A stretch of DNA of 10,406 nt from positions 1,285,335-1,295,740 of the forward strand of contig CP070644.1 of NCBI GenBank assembly GCA_020354155.1, given 5' to 3'. Shown piece by piece: positions 1-6,539 of this stretch. The notes beneath the pieces were generated by a model. That model was not told the DNA's origin. It saw only the letters and a program-made list of their open reading frames with translations, and did not search any database. The stretch is from Nitrospiraceae bacterium (lineage in GTDB: Bacteria > Nitrospirota > Thermodesulfovibrionia > UBA6902). Made by a program: the position numbers and the translations under genes. Each line of letters opens with the position of its first letter. Position 1 is the first letter of the stretch.

Positions 1-999
1 GCAATAAAAGTGAGTACCGCGGGTAATAATGCCCTCTTCAAGGGCAGCAATGGCGGTAATAATTTTAAAGGTGGAGCCCGGCGGATACTGACTCTGGAGC
101 GACCTGTTTAAAAGCGGTTTTGCCCTGTCGCTAAGAAGCTTTTTCCAGTCCCTGTATTTAATACCCCGGGAGAACAGGTTGGGATTAAAGGATGGAGCGC
201 TTGCAAGGGCGAGCACCTTACCTGAATCAGGAGCAATGGCTACAACAGCGCCTGTCCGGCCCTGAAGGCTTTTTTCCGCCACAACCTGCAGGTCAATGTC
301 AATCGTAAGATCGATGTCTTCCCCCTTCACCGGCTTCAGAATTCGTACAACCTTAACAACTTTTCCCCGGGCGTCAACTGCAAGAACTTTCTTCCCTGCA
401 ATTCCCCGCAGTTTTTCATCATACACCCTTTCGGCTCCAAACTGGCCAATAAATGACTCTTTCGGTACATCCTTGTATTCCGGGTCTTTCATCTGCTCAA
501 GGCTCAGCCTTCCAAGATATCCAATGACATGGCTCGCCGCCTGATTGTAAATGTATTCTCTCCCGCCCACTGCCTCAACCTGAAGTCCGGGAAAATCTGT
601 TTTTCTTGCCTCTACTGTGGCCACTTCCTGAAAGGAGATATCCTGCTTCAGTTTCACCGGCTCAAAGGGATTGGATGTCGCTTTTTTAAGTCGTGATTTG
701 AGGTCCCCGGTCTTGACATTTAAAAGGTCGGCAAGGGCATCGAGCTGTTCTGCACCGTCCGGTATGTCCTCCCTGAGAATCGATATATCAAAGGAAGGTA
801 TATTCTTTACAAGGGGTTTGCCATTTCTGTCATAAATAATTCCCCGTGGAGCAGGAATTTCAACAATACGTATTCTGTTGCGCTCATCAATTTTGCTGTA
901 ATCATCACCCCTGATTATCTGCAGGTACCAGAGGCGGAGGACAAAGAGGACAAAAAGTGCGATAACAAAATAGACTGTAATGTTTATCTTTTTTTCCAT
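1..999 (-). CDS. mrdA: Penicillin-binding protein 2 (elongation transpeptidase), C-terminus outside window
   Basis: This is a class B PBP that cross-links peptidoglycan during side-wall elongation, anchored in the inner membrane with its catalytic part in the periplasm. The window holds residues 1-333 and the rest lies beyond base 1. Residues 5-28 form a single membrane anchor. The PBP dimerisation domain follows with RGIIYDRNG at residues 52-60 and the IGQFGAE stretch near residue 190. The transpeptidase domain then begins and carries the active-site STFK, with nucleophile Ser309 (codon at 73-75). E. coli PBP2 is about 630 residues, so roughly half is present. The ATG shares one base with the mreD stop codon (TGATG), which indicates translational coupling. 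The partner gene rodA would be expected downstream, off the left edge. Family assignment is firm. The choice of PBP2 over PBP3 rests on the mreBCD context. Confidence 0.96.
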   Translation of the reverse strand, partial: MEKKINITVYFVIALFVLFVLRLWYLQIIRGDDYSKIDERNRIRIVEIPAPRGIIYDRNGKPLVKNIPSFDISILREDIPDGAEQLDALADLLNVKTGDLKSRLKKATSNPFEPVKLKQDISFQEVATVEARKTDFPGLQVEAVGGREYIYNQAASHVIGYLGRLSLEQMKDPEYKDVPKESFIGQFGAERVYDEKLRGIAGKKVLAVDARGKVVKVVRILKPVKGEDIDLTIDIDLQVVAEKSLQGRTGAVVAIAPDSGKVLALASAPSFNPNLFSRGIKYRDWKKLLSDRAKPLLNRSLQSQYPPGSTFKIITAIAALEEGIITRGTHFYC

Positions 1000-1472
1000 C
1001 AGAAGGCAGTCTCACTCTTTCTCTGGGGATTTAAAAAAGGAAAAGCCAGCAGAGCTGCCGCAATGGTAAACAGTATCCCTGTGATGGAGACACCCCATGA
1101 CCTGTTGACAAAAGAGATGTCAGAGAATACTCCAAAACAGACGTAGATCCACAGGGCATCAATGATTGATAAAAAAGCGACGAGCAGCGTATTGACATAG
1201 ACATTCCAGTGAAAGAGATTTTCACGGAAGGAGCCGATAAAAAATGCCGCAAGCGACTTGCTGATAATATTCGGGCCAAGGAGGAATCCGCTTGCCGAGT
1301 CCATAATGAGGCCTGCCGTGATACCAAAGAGAATTCCCTTCGGCCTCCCAAAGGTCAATGTGTAGTAGCAGACCAGAACAAGCACAAGGTCCGGTTTTGC
1401 CCCCTTAAAAACAACAGCCTGCACAGAGAGCACCAGATAGACAAAAATCAGATATGACAGATATCCCCTCAT
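999..1472 (-). CDS. mreD: Rod shape-determining membrane protein MreD
   Basis: MreD is a small integral membrane protein of the elongasome that works with MreC and RodA/PBP2. The product is 157 residues, normal for the family, and almost wholly hydrophobic. About five or six membrane segments can be read, including residues 4-22, 28-40, 45-65, 95-117 and 128-148. The motif GRPKGILFGITAGLIMDSASG, near residues 42-62, is typical of MreD, with the conserved glycines and Asp of the G-x-x-x-G-L-x-x-D pattern. Its ATG overlaps the mreC stop codon by four bases (ATGA), and its own stop overlaps the mrdA start. Sequence conservation in MreD is low, so the call relies on hydrophobic profile, the central motif and its place between mreC and mrdA. 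Confidence 0.93.
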   Translation of the reverse strand: MRGYLSYLIFVYLVLSVQAVVFKGAKPDLVLVLVCYYTLTFGRPKGILFGITAGLIMDSASGFLLGPNIISKSLAAFFIGSFRENLFHWNVYVNTLLVAFLSIIDALWIYVCFGVFSDISFVNRSWGVSITGILFTIAAALLAFPFLNPQRKSETAF

Positions 1473-2260
1473 TTTTTAAGAATCGTCACCTCTTCAACAA
1501 CATTCAGGTCCTGGGAGGGGTCCACTTCAATAACCTGGAAAAGTTCCCCTCCCTCCTTTGTTATCGCTGTGACCCGGCCGATGAGCAGCCCCTTTGGATA
1601 GATATTATCCATGCCGGAGGTCACCACTTCTTCACCGATTTTCACGTCTATTTCCTTGGACACATACTTGAGTGTACAGCGGTCATCTCCTCTGCCCTCA
1701 AGAATACCTTCTACACGAGAAGACTGCAGCCGGACAGCAACCGAAGAGTTGACGTCAGTTATTAGCACAATACTCGATTCCTCATCCAGAATCCGGTCAA
1801 TCCTCCCAACTGGCCCTTTCTGCGTTACTGCTACCATGTCTTTTCCAATGCCGGAGCTCTTTCCCTTGTTGATCCAGAAGACCTGAAACCAGTTGGAGGG
1901 ATCTCTCGAAAAAATAACTGCTGCTGTAATATAGTCCGGTTGCTTTGATTTTAGTTCTAAAATATTCTTGAGTCTGATGTTTTCTTTTTCAATCTCAACA
2001 AACCTGTTTTTCTCCTTTTCCAGTTCGTCGATACGCTCACGCAGACCATTGTTCTCTGCTTCCTTGCCGACAATCATGATATAGGTATTCACCACGTTCC
2101 CTGCTGTCCTGAGAACAGCAGACCCGCCTTGTTCAAGAAGTTTCAGAGGGTAGAGAAGAAATTTTGGGAAAGGACTGATGCCTTGAGTGCTCTGATAGTT
2201 AAGCAGTGCCAGAACAGAGATAAGGAAGATGGCAAAGATAACGTATTTTTTTTTTAACAT
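1469..2260 (-). CDS. mreC: Rod shape-determining protein MreC
   Basis: MreC is a bitopic protein that links the cytoplasmic MreB filament to periplasmic PBP2. The 263 residues show a short basic N-terminus, one membrane helix (about 6-22), a coiled coil (about 65-108, rich in Glu, Lys, Arg and Leu heptads) and a C-terminal beta-rich MreC domain. Conserved stretches in that domain include the SRDPSNWFQVFWINKG region, GPVGRI and VVTSGMDNIYPKGLLIGRV. Length matches the family (about 250-300). The gene begins 13 bases after the mreB stop, with AGGGA almost touching the ATG, which is tighter than usual Shine-Dalgarno spacing and suggests re-initiation from mreB. Codons 2-5 contain an uninterrupted run of ten A (2246-2255 on the complementary strand), a possible slippage site. 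Confidence 0.96.
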   Translation of the reverse strand: MLKKKYVIFAIFLISVLALLNYQSTQGISPFPKFLLYPLKLLEQGGSAVLRTAGNVVNTYIMIVGKEAENNGLRERIDELEKEKNRFVEIEKENIRLKNILELKSKQPDYITAAVIFSRDPSNWFQVFWINKGKSSGIGKDMVAVTQKGPVGRIDRILDEESSIVLITDVNSSVAVRLQSSRVEGILEGRGDDRCTLKYVSKEIDVKIGEEVVTSGMDNIYPKGLLIGRVTAITKEGGELFQVIEVDPSQDLNVVEEVTILKK

Positions 2261-2273
2261 TCCCTGCGAATCA

Positions 2274-3290
2274 TCATATAGAAACCCTTCTCAGGATATC
2301 CAGATCATCTAGCACCATGCCGACACCATTGACAACTGCAAGCAGCGGGTCCTCGGCAACGATAACGGGCAGCCCTGTTTCATGCCTGATAAGCGCATCC
2401 AATCCCTTTAAAAGAGCTCCTCCCCCGGCAAGGACAATGCCCCTGTCCACAATATCCGAGGCAAGCTCCGGCGGTGTGTTTTCAAGGGCAACTTTGATTG
2501 AATTTATAATCACGGCAACAGTTTCAGAGATGGCTTCCCTGATCTCGTCTTCAAAAATGGTTATTGTCTTGGGAATCCCGGATACAAGATCCCGTCCCTT
2601 GATCTCCATGGTCTTATTGGAATCATCAATTTTATAGGCAGAGCCTATTTCTCTTTTAATAATCTCCGCCGTTCGTTCCCCAATGAGGATCCTTCCCTTG
2701 CTCTTGATATGATTTACAATGTCCTCATCCATCTTGTCGCCGCCCATCCTCACTGCTTTACTGTAGACAACACCATGCAGAGAAATAACGGCAACATCAG
2801 TGGTCCCTCCTCCAATATCAACGATCATATTTCCTGAGGGCTCTCCAATCGGTAGTCCCACGCCAAGGGCAGCAGCCATTGGCTCCTCAATGAGATAGAT
2901 CTCCCGTGCTCCCGATGCCTGGGCAGCATCCTTGACTGCTCTCTGCTCAACCTGGGTAATAGCCGAGGGGACTCCTATTGCGATCCGGGGAGAGATAAAG
3001 CTTTTTCTGTTATGCACCTTGCGAATAAAATATTTAAGCATCTCTCCTGTCTTATCAAAGTCAGCAATGACACCTTCTTTCAGGGGCCTCATGGCAATGA
3101 TGTTGGCAGGAGTCCTTCCAAGCATCTTCTGTGCCTCGGAACCAACGGCGATAACCTTTTCCTTCTGGATGGCAACAACAGAGGGCTCGTTACAGACGAT
3201 ACCCCTGCCTTTGGCAAAGACCAGTGTGTTGGCAGTGCCAAGGTCAATAGCCAGATCATTTGAAAACCAGCCAAGAATCTTATGGAACAT
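2274..3290 (-). CDS. mreB: Rod shape-determining protein MreB (actin homologue)
   Basis: MreB is a bacterial actin that polymerises on the inner face of the membrane and directs the cell-wall elongation machinery. It is 338 residues, close to the usual 335-350. The N-terminus MFHKILGWFSND is amphipathic, as expected for Gram-negative-type MreB membrane binding. Nucleotide-binding motifs are intact: phosphate-1 DLGTANT (16-22), the catalytic Glu in EEP (about 135-137), phosphate-2 DIGGGTTD (158-165), and the adenosine motif GIVLAGGGALLKG near residues 285-297. The start has a strong ribosome site, AGGGGGG, four bases before the ATG, inside the end of the RDD gene, which overlaps by 11 bases. 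It leads the classical mreBCD-mrdA series. Nothing in it looks damaged or unusual. Confidence 0.98.
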   Translation of the reverse strand: MFHKILGWFSNDLAIDLGTANTLVFAKGRGIVCNEPSVVAIQKEKVIAVGSEAQKMLGRTPANIIAMRPLKEGVIADFDKTGEMLKYFIRKVHNRKSFISPRIAIGVPSAITQVEQRAVKDAAQASGAREIYLIEEPMAAALGVGLPIGEPSGNMIVDIGGGTTDVAVISLHGVVYSKAVRMGGDKMDEDIVNHIKSKGRILIGERTAEIIKREIGSAYKIDDSNKTMEIKGRDLVSGIPKTITIFEDEIREAISETVAVIINSIKVALENTPPELASDIVDRGIVLAGGGALLKGLDALIRHETGLPVIVAEDPLLAVVNGVGMVLDDLDILRRVSI

Positions 3291-3792
3291 TCAGCCCCCC
3301 TCGCTTATCTTCAATAACCACTGTTTTTGCAATCTCATCTCCCAATCTCATACCCTTCTCACTCCCTACGATCACGAGCAGTTCAAATATAATTACGGCA
3401 ATAATAAGGGTCATTGAAATGAGCCAGCCGATAAGGGGAATCACTCCAAGAAACCAGTAGAGAACCAGGCCGAGAACAAAAGGTGAATTCCTTAAAATTG
3501 ACTCTTTATAGGTGCAGGCTATTGCACGGTCGTCCTCAGCCTGCAGAATTACCCTCAAACCCATAAGCTTCTTGCCAAGACTGCTTCCATCAAAGAGTCC
3601 GTCAGCTATGGAGAGATAAATAATACCCGCAATGCCGCCGAGCCTGGGAATAATTTCAAATAACGCTCCCACGATTATGAAATCAATAGCCTTGGCTACG
3701 ATTCTGTTCAGCAGGCCTGCTTTTGAGGACTTTTCCTTCTCTTCCTCAGCAGGCTCATCATAGAGAGCTTCAGTAGTATCTTTTATATCCAT
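3280..3792 (-). CDS. RDD family membrane protein, first gene of the mre operon
   Basis: This is a 170-residue membrane protein of the RDD family, whose biochemical role is mostly unknown (some members have been linked to ion transport). An acidic, probably cytoplasmic N-terminus (residues 1-25) precedes the domain. The family signature is present: Arg30 and Asp37 in LLNRIVAKAID, the SSLGKKLMGLRV segment at about 70-81, and the late Asp152 in RLGDEIAKT. Three hydrophobic stretches lie near 33-48, 51-63 and 105-142. The end overlaps mreB by 11 bases and supplies the mreB ribosome site, so expression of the two should be linked. The start is uncertain. I chose the ATG at 3792; an in-frame TTG at 3804 would add four residues. 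Neither has a good Shine-Dalgarno. A role in cell shape is suggested only by position. Confidence 0.85.
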   Translation of the reverse strand: MDIKDTTEALYDEPAEEEKEKSSKAGLLNRIVAKAIDFIIVGALFEIIPRLGGIAGIIYLSIADGLFDGSSLGKKLMGLRVILQAEDDRAIACTYKESILRNSPFVLGLVLYWFLGVIPLIGWLISMTLIIAVIIFELLVIVGSEKGMRLGDEIAKTVVIEDKRGGLNVP

Positions 3793-3807
3793 AGCAAATT
3801 TCAATCC

Positions 3808-3836
3808 ATAGTAACAGATAGTATTGTATATTTCAA
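3808..3836 (-). promoter_or_regulatory. Candidate sigma70 promoter for RDD-mreBCD-mrdA
   Basis: On the minus strand TTGAAA (3831-3836) is followed after 17 bases by TACTAT (3808-3813), matching the consensus at 5 of 6 and 4 of 6 positions. Transcription would begin near 3801, leaving a leader of only about ten bases before the ATG at 3792 and no Shine-Dalgarno. A second possible -10, TATACT at 3842-3847, has a poor -35 and would give a longer leader. The spot is AT-rich, so chance matches are likely and the call is tentative. Confidence 0.4.
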
Positions 3837-3878
3837 TATTAAGTATAAAACAGCGTCACCTAAATTGAGCAATCTTAG

Positions 3879-3961
3879 TGTCATTGCGAGTGAAGCGAAG
3901 CAATGTCGTCTTTTGTTGTTTTGTCAGATTGCCGCGAACCCTTCGGGTTCTCGCAATGACA
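3879..3961. repeat. 83 bp palindromic intergenic repeat (REP/MITE-like)
   Basis: The ends form a perfect 12 bp inverted repeat, TGTCATTGCGAG (3879-3890) and CTCGCAATGACA (3950-3961). Inside lie GCAAT (3900-3904) and ATTGC (3928-3932), and a strong hairpin GAACCC-TTC-GGGTTC (3936-3950). After a two-base bulge the outer stem may extend through TTAG (3875-3878) and CTAA (3964-3967). No ORF fits within it and no target duplication is evident. From memory, the start TCATTGCGAG-x-GAAGCGAAGCAAT resembles a palindromic family scattered through intergenic regions of many environmental bacteria; this was not checked. It sits between the end of the TPR gene and the mre promoter candidate, where the folded RNA could stop or slow read-through. 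Confidence 0.85.
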
Positions 3962-4030
3962 GGCTAAATGATTTTAAACAAAAAGCGCTTAGTTTTGGTG
4001 TCATAGAACCAATGTATCAAAGTCACAGGC

Positions 4031-5068
4031 TTATGGAAGATTAAAGGGGAACCCTTTTCCACTTTTCAGTGCTGCAAGAAGCCTTCTGGCATAGCCACCT
4101 TCAACTTTAAATCTGCAATCGTCGGCAGCCTTCTGTGCCTTTCTGAAAGCAAGGCCCGCCCTTTTCTTTTGACCCTTCAGATAATAAATTTCACCTTCCC
4201 CAAGCATACAGTAGATCCTTCCCCGTGGATCCTGTGTCAGCCGGAAAAGCCTGTCTGCTTCCTGAAAATAGCGCCTTGCCTTTGCAAGGTCTCCAAGCAT
4301 CTTGGAGGATGTTGCCATGCTCCACAGTGTATAGGCATAGCTGACCCGGTCACCAATCTTTTCATACAGGGTTTCGGCCTTACTGAAAAAGACCAGCCCT
4401 TCTTTGTACTCCCCCTCCATCCTGTGCACATTACCCAGCCCGCAATAGGAGTAGGCAAGCCCGAAGCGATCCTTCAGGTTCCCGAACATCCTGTTTGCCA
4501 TCCGGTAATATTTGCCGGAATCTTTATACTTGCAGGCTACGCGGGAACTTCCGCCCAGCCCGCAGTAGGAATAGGCCATCCCTGACCTGTCTTTCAGCTT
4601 TCTGAAACAGAGAAGTGATTCATGGTATGTCCTGACGGCCCTGTTGACATCTCCCTGTATCCTGTATGTTCCCGCCCGTGCCCAGAGTGAAAAGGCCTCT
4701 CCGCCCGGGTCCTTTAATTTTTTATATGTCCCTTCAGCTCTGCGGATAAGCTGAAGAGCCTGGTGCCAGTCGCCAAGGGCACGAAGAGAAAGGGCAAGTC
4801 CAACCTGTGCATCAGCTGCAGCAAAGTTATCCTCAAGCATTCCGGCCAGTTCAATGCCTTCTTCATAATATTTTTTCCCTTTTGTAAAATCTCCTTTTGC
4901 CCTGTAGGTGTGGCCGAGAGAAAGGATGCAGTTCAGAATATTTTCGACATCGGACGTTTTTTTGAATAGGGTCTTGGCTTTTTTATACAGATCAACAGCC
5001 TTGTCGTATTCGTTTTTCTGTCGCTCTTTCTCAGCCTGCTGAAAATAAGAACTTCCCCGGTTTTCCAT
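4031..5068 (-). CDS. TPR repeat protein of unknown function
   Basis: The product, 345 residues, is almost entirely tandem TPR-like helical hairpins. From about residue 6 to 325 the repeat length is 40 residues with virtually no insertion, giving eight units. Each has a GLG/ALG-like turn, a central Gly-Asp/Glu-(Tyr/Phe/Trp) step (for example KGDF, LGDW, QGDV, EGEY, LGDL) and a Lys-Asp-x-x-Gly close. The 40-residue spacing is the kinesin-light-chain-like TPR type rather than the 34-residue type. No signal peptide, membrane segment or enzymatic domain is visible, so it is probably a cytoplasmic scaffold. Two neighbouring units share AYSYCGLG and matching DNA 120 bases apart. The ATG at 5068 lies two bases after the rpe stop; in-frame TTG codons at 5074 and 5077 are alternatives. 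Function and partner are unknown. Confidence 0.85.
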   Translation of the reverse strand: MENRGSSYFQQAEKERQKNEYDKAVDLYKKAKTLFKKTSDVENILNCILSLGHTYRAKGDFTKGKKYYEEGIELAGMLEDNFAAADAQVGLALSLRALGDWHQALQLIRRAEGTYKKLKDPGGEAFSLWARAGTYRIQGDVNRAVRTYHESLLCFRKLKDRSGMAYSYCGLGGSSRVACKYKDSGKYYRMANRMFGNLKDRFGLAYSYCGLGNVHRMEGEYKEGLVFFSKAETLYEKIGDRVSYAYTLWSMATSSKMLGDLAKARRYFQEADRLFRLTQDPRGRIYCMLGEGEIYYLKGQKKRAGLAFRKAQKAADDCRFKVEGGYARRLLAALKSGKGFPFNLP

Positions 5069-5070
5069 CC

Positions 5071-5718
5071 TCAACAAGCCTTTACAGCCTTTGCAGTCTC
5101 TTCATAGCTATCGGAGTTATAAAAGGCGCTGCCCATAACGATAATATCAGCTCCTGCACCAACCACCTCTGCCACATTATCAATGGTCACTCCTCCGTCA
5201 ACCTCTATCTCAACGTCATACTTTTTATCGCTGATGGTTTTCTTCAATTCCCTTATCTTCGGCAGGACCTGAGGGATAAATTTCTGTCCTCCAAATCCCG
5301 GGTTTACAGACATGAGAAGCACCATATCAATGTCAGGAAGAATAAGCTCGATCTGCGATACCGGAGTTGCAGGATTAATAGAAACAGCTGCTCTGACACC
5401 GCATTCTCTTATATTCTGTATACTTCTGTGCAGGTGAACAGATGCTTCCTGATGGACGGTTATAATGTCTGCCCCACTGTCTGCAAATTCCTTAATGTAT
5501 TTATCGGGATCCTCAATCATCAGGTGCACATCAAGGGGAATTGAAACAGCCTTTTTCACAGCCTTTACAACGAGGGGGCCTATTGTTATGTTCGGCACAA
5601 AGTGTCCGTCCATGACATCCACATGTATGTAATCAGCGCCGGCCTTTTCTGCAGCTATGACCTCTTCGCCAAGTCTTGAAAAATCAGCCGACAAAATGGA
5701 TGGTGATAGCTTTGCCAT
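5071..5718 (-). CDS. rpe: Ribulose-phosphate 3-epimerase
   Basis: Rpe interconverts D-ribulose 5-phosphate and D-xylulose 5-phosphate in the cytosolic pentose phosphate pathway. The 215-residue TIM barrel is the normal length. Visible motifs are SPSILSADF (5-13), HVDVMDGHFVPN (32-43) with metal ligands His32 and Asp34 and catalytic Asp in the family pattern, DVHLMI with His65 (63-68), SVNPGFGGQ (137-145), VDGGV with Asp174 (173-177) and the phosphate-binding end VMGSAFY. The start is decided by GGAGG five bases before the ATG at 5718; an upstream in-frame TTG at 5751 would add eleven residues but lacks support. It follows the PASTA gene after a 116 bp AT-rich leader and is followed at once by the TPR gene, so the latter two should be co-translated. 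Confidence 0.97.
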   Translation of the reverse strand: MAKLSPSILSADFSRLGEEVIAAEKAGADYIHVDVMDGHFVPNITIGPLVVKAVKKAVSIPLDVHLMIEDPDKYIKEFADSGADIITVHQEASVHLHRSIQNIRECGVRAAVSINPATPVSQIELILPDIDMVLLMSVNPGFGGQKFIPQVLPKIRELKKTISDKKYDVEIEVDGGVTIDNVAEVVGAGADIIVMGSAFYNSDSYEETAKAVKAC

Positions 5719-5763
5719 TATTCCTCCACTATAAAAAAGATTAAAGATCAAAAAGAAAAATGT

Positions 5764-5809
5764 AAAATTAAGGAATGGGAATTACTAAAAATAAACTTTC
5801 CGTAATTTT
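5764..5809. repeat. Imperfect inverted repeat in AT-rich rpe leader
   Basis: AAAATTA (5764-5770) pairs with TAATTTT (5803-5809), and after one mismatch GGAA (5772-5775) pairs with TTCC (5798-5801), leaving a 22-base loop. It lies in the 116 bp between the PASTA stop and the rpe start, a stretch very rich in A and T. It could shape the transcript between the two genes, but the AT bias makes such pairings common by chance. No clear promoter or terminator T-run accompanies it. Confidence 0.3.
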
Positions 5810-5834
5810 GATTTTTCATATTTAATTTTTTATT

Positions 5835-6539
5835 TTAAAACCACATCCCCCAGCCCCGGCCCAGCGTCAACTCCACAGTATCGCCCTGTTTCAGAGAAGC
5901 TCCTGCCTCAGGCTTCTGGAAAATAATCTTGTTCCCCTTATCCTGAATGACCAGTTTAAGTCCCAGTTTTTTTGCAATCTCCCGGGCATCATCAACAGGC
6001 ATGTTTATGAAAGAAGGACAGCTATAGGTTACATCGTAGGACCCGAGGCTTACAAGGAAATTTATTTCATTACTTTCAATATTACCCGGCAGGGGCCTCT
6101 GGGCAATGATCCTGTTTTTTTCCACGTCATCAGAATGGACCCAGGTTATTTTTTTTATTTTTATGCCAAGATTGGCAAGAGAAAGTTTTGAGTCCTCGAG
6201 AGACTGATTCTCAAAGGATGGCATGGAATATAGTTCAATTCCCCTGCTTACATAAACACCGACCTCAGACCCTGACTGCAGGTCTTCCCCGGGTGCAACG
6301 TCCTGGCTGATAATATGTCCTTCAGGGATTTCCCCGTCATAATCCCTGCCGATAATTTTTATTGATAACTTCTCCTGGTTCAATATCTCTTCAGCCTCAG
6401 AGAGACTCTTGCCAAGGAGTTCAGGCACTTTCCCGGATTTATTAAAATTCGCAACCTCAAAAAAGAGGAACACAGCAACTGCTCCCACAGCCAGAAAGGC
6501 AGCACCATAAAAAAGAAGCTTGGATAAATTCTTAATCAT
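5835..6539 (-). CDS. Membrane-anchored triple PASTA-domain protein
   Basis: The product is 234 residues with one N-terminal membrane helix (about 8-28, after a short Lys-containing head) and an outside part built of three PASTA domains, about 38-99, 104-167 and 171-227. Each starts with the usual (V/M/C)P-x-(L/F) step (VPELLGKSLSEA, MPSFENQSLEDS, CPSFINMPVDDA), and the first and last end in the typical GSEVGVYVS or GDTVELTLGRG strand; the middle one has a shorter IESNEINFLVSLG end. PASTA domains bind peptidoglycan or muropeptides in Ser/Thr kinases and class B PBPs, but here there is no kinase or transpeptidase attached. The C-terminus is a short aromatic tail (GWGMWF). Its ATG overlaps the end of fmt by eight bases, so it is co-translated. 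A role as wall-binding or wall-sensing partner is inference. Confidence 0.9.
   Translation of the reverse strand: MIKNLSKLLFYGAAFLAVGAVAVFLFFEVANFNKSGKVPELLGKSLSEAEEILNQEKLSIKIIGRDYDGEIPEGHIISQDVAPGEDLQSGSEVGVYVSRGIELYSMPSFENQSLEDSKLSLANLGIKIKKITWVHSDDVEKNRIIAQRPLPGNIESNEINFLVSLGSYDVTYSCPSFINMPVDDAREIAKKLGLKLVIQDKGNKIIFQKPEAGASLKQGDTVELTLGRGWGMWF

Noticed and set aside
2932..3417. 161-residue plus-strand reading frame opposite mreB and the RDD gene
   Set aside because: It is antisense to strongly conserved MreB codons and has no recognisable motif; it is a shadow of the real genes.
3879..3961. Reading the palindromic element as a simple intrinsic terminator or a CRISPR repeat
   Set aside because: No T-run follows the hairpins on either strand and there is no spaced array of copies; a dispersed palindromic repeat explains it better.
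4169..4585. 138-residue plus-strand reading frame opposite the TPR gene
   Set aside because: Its repetitive look mirrors the TPR repeats on the other strand; no independent support.
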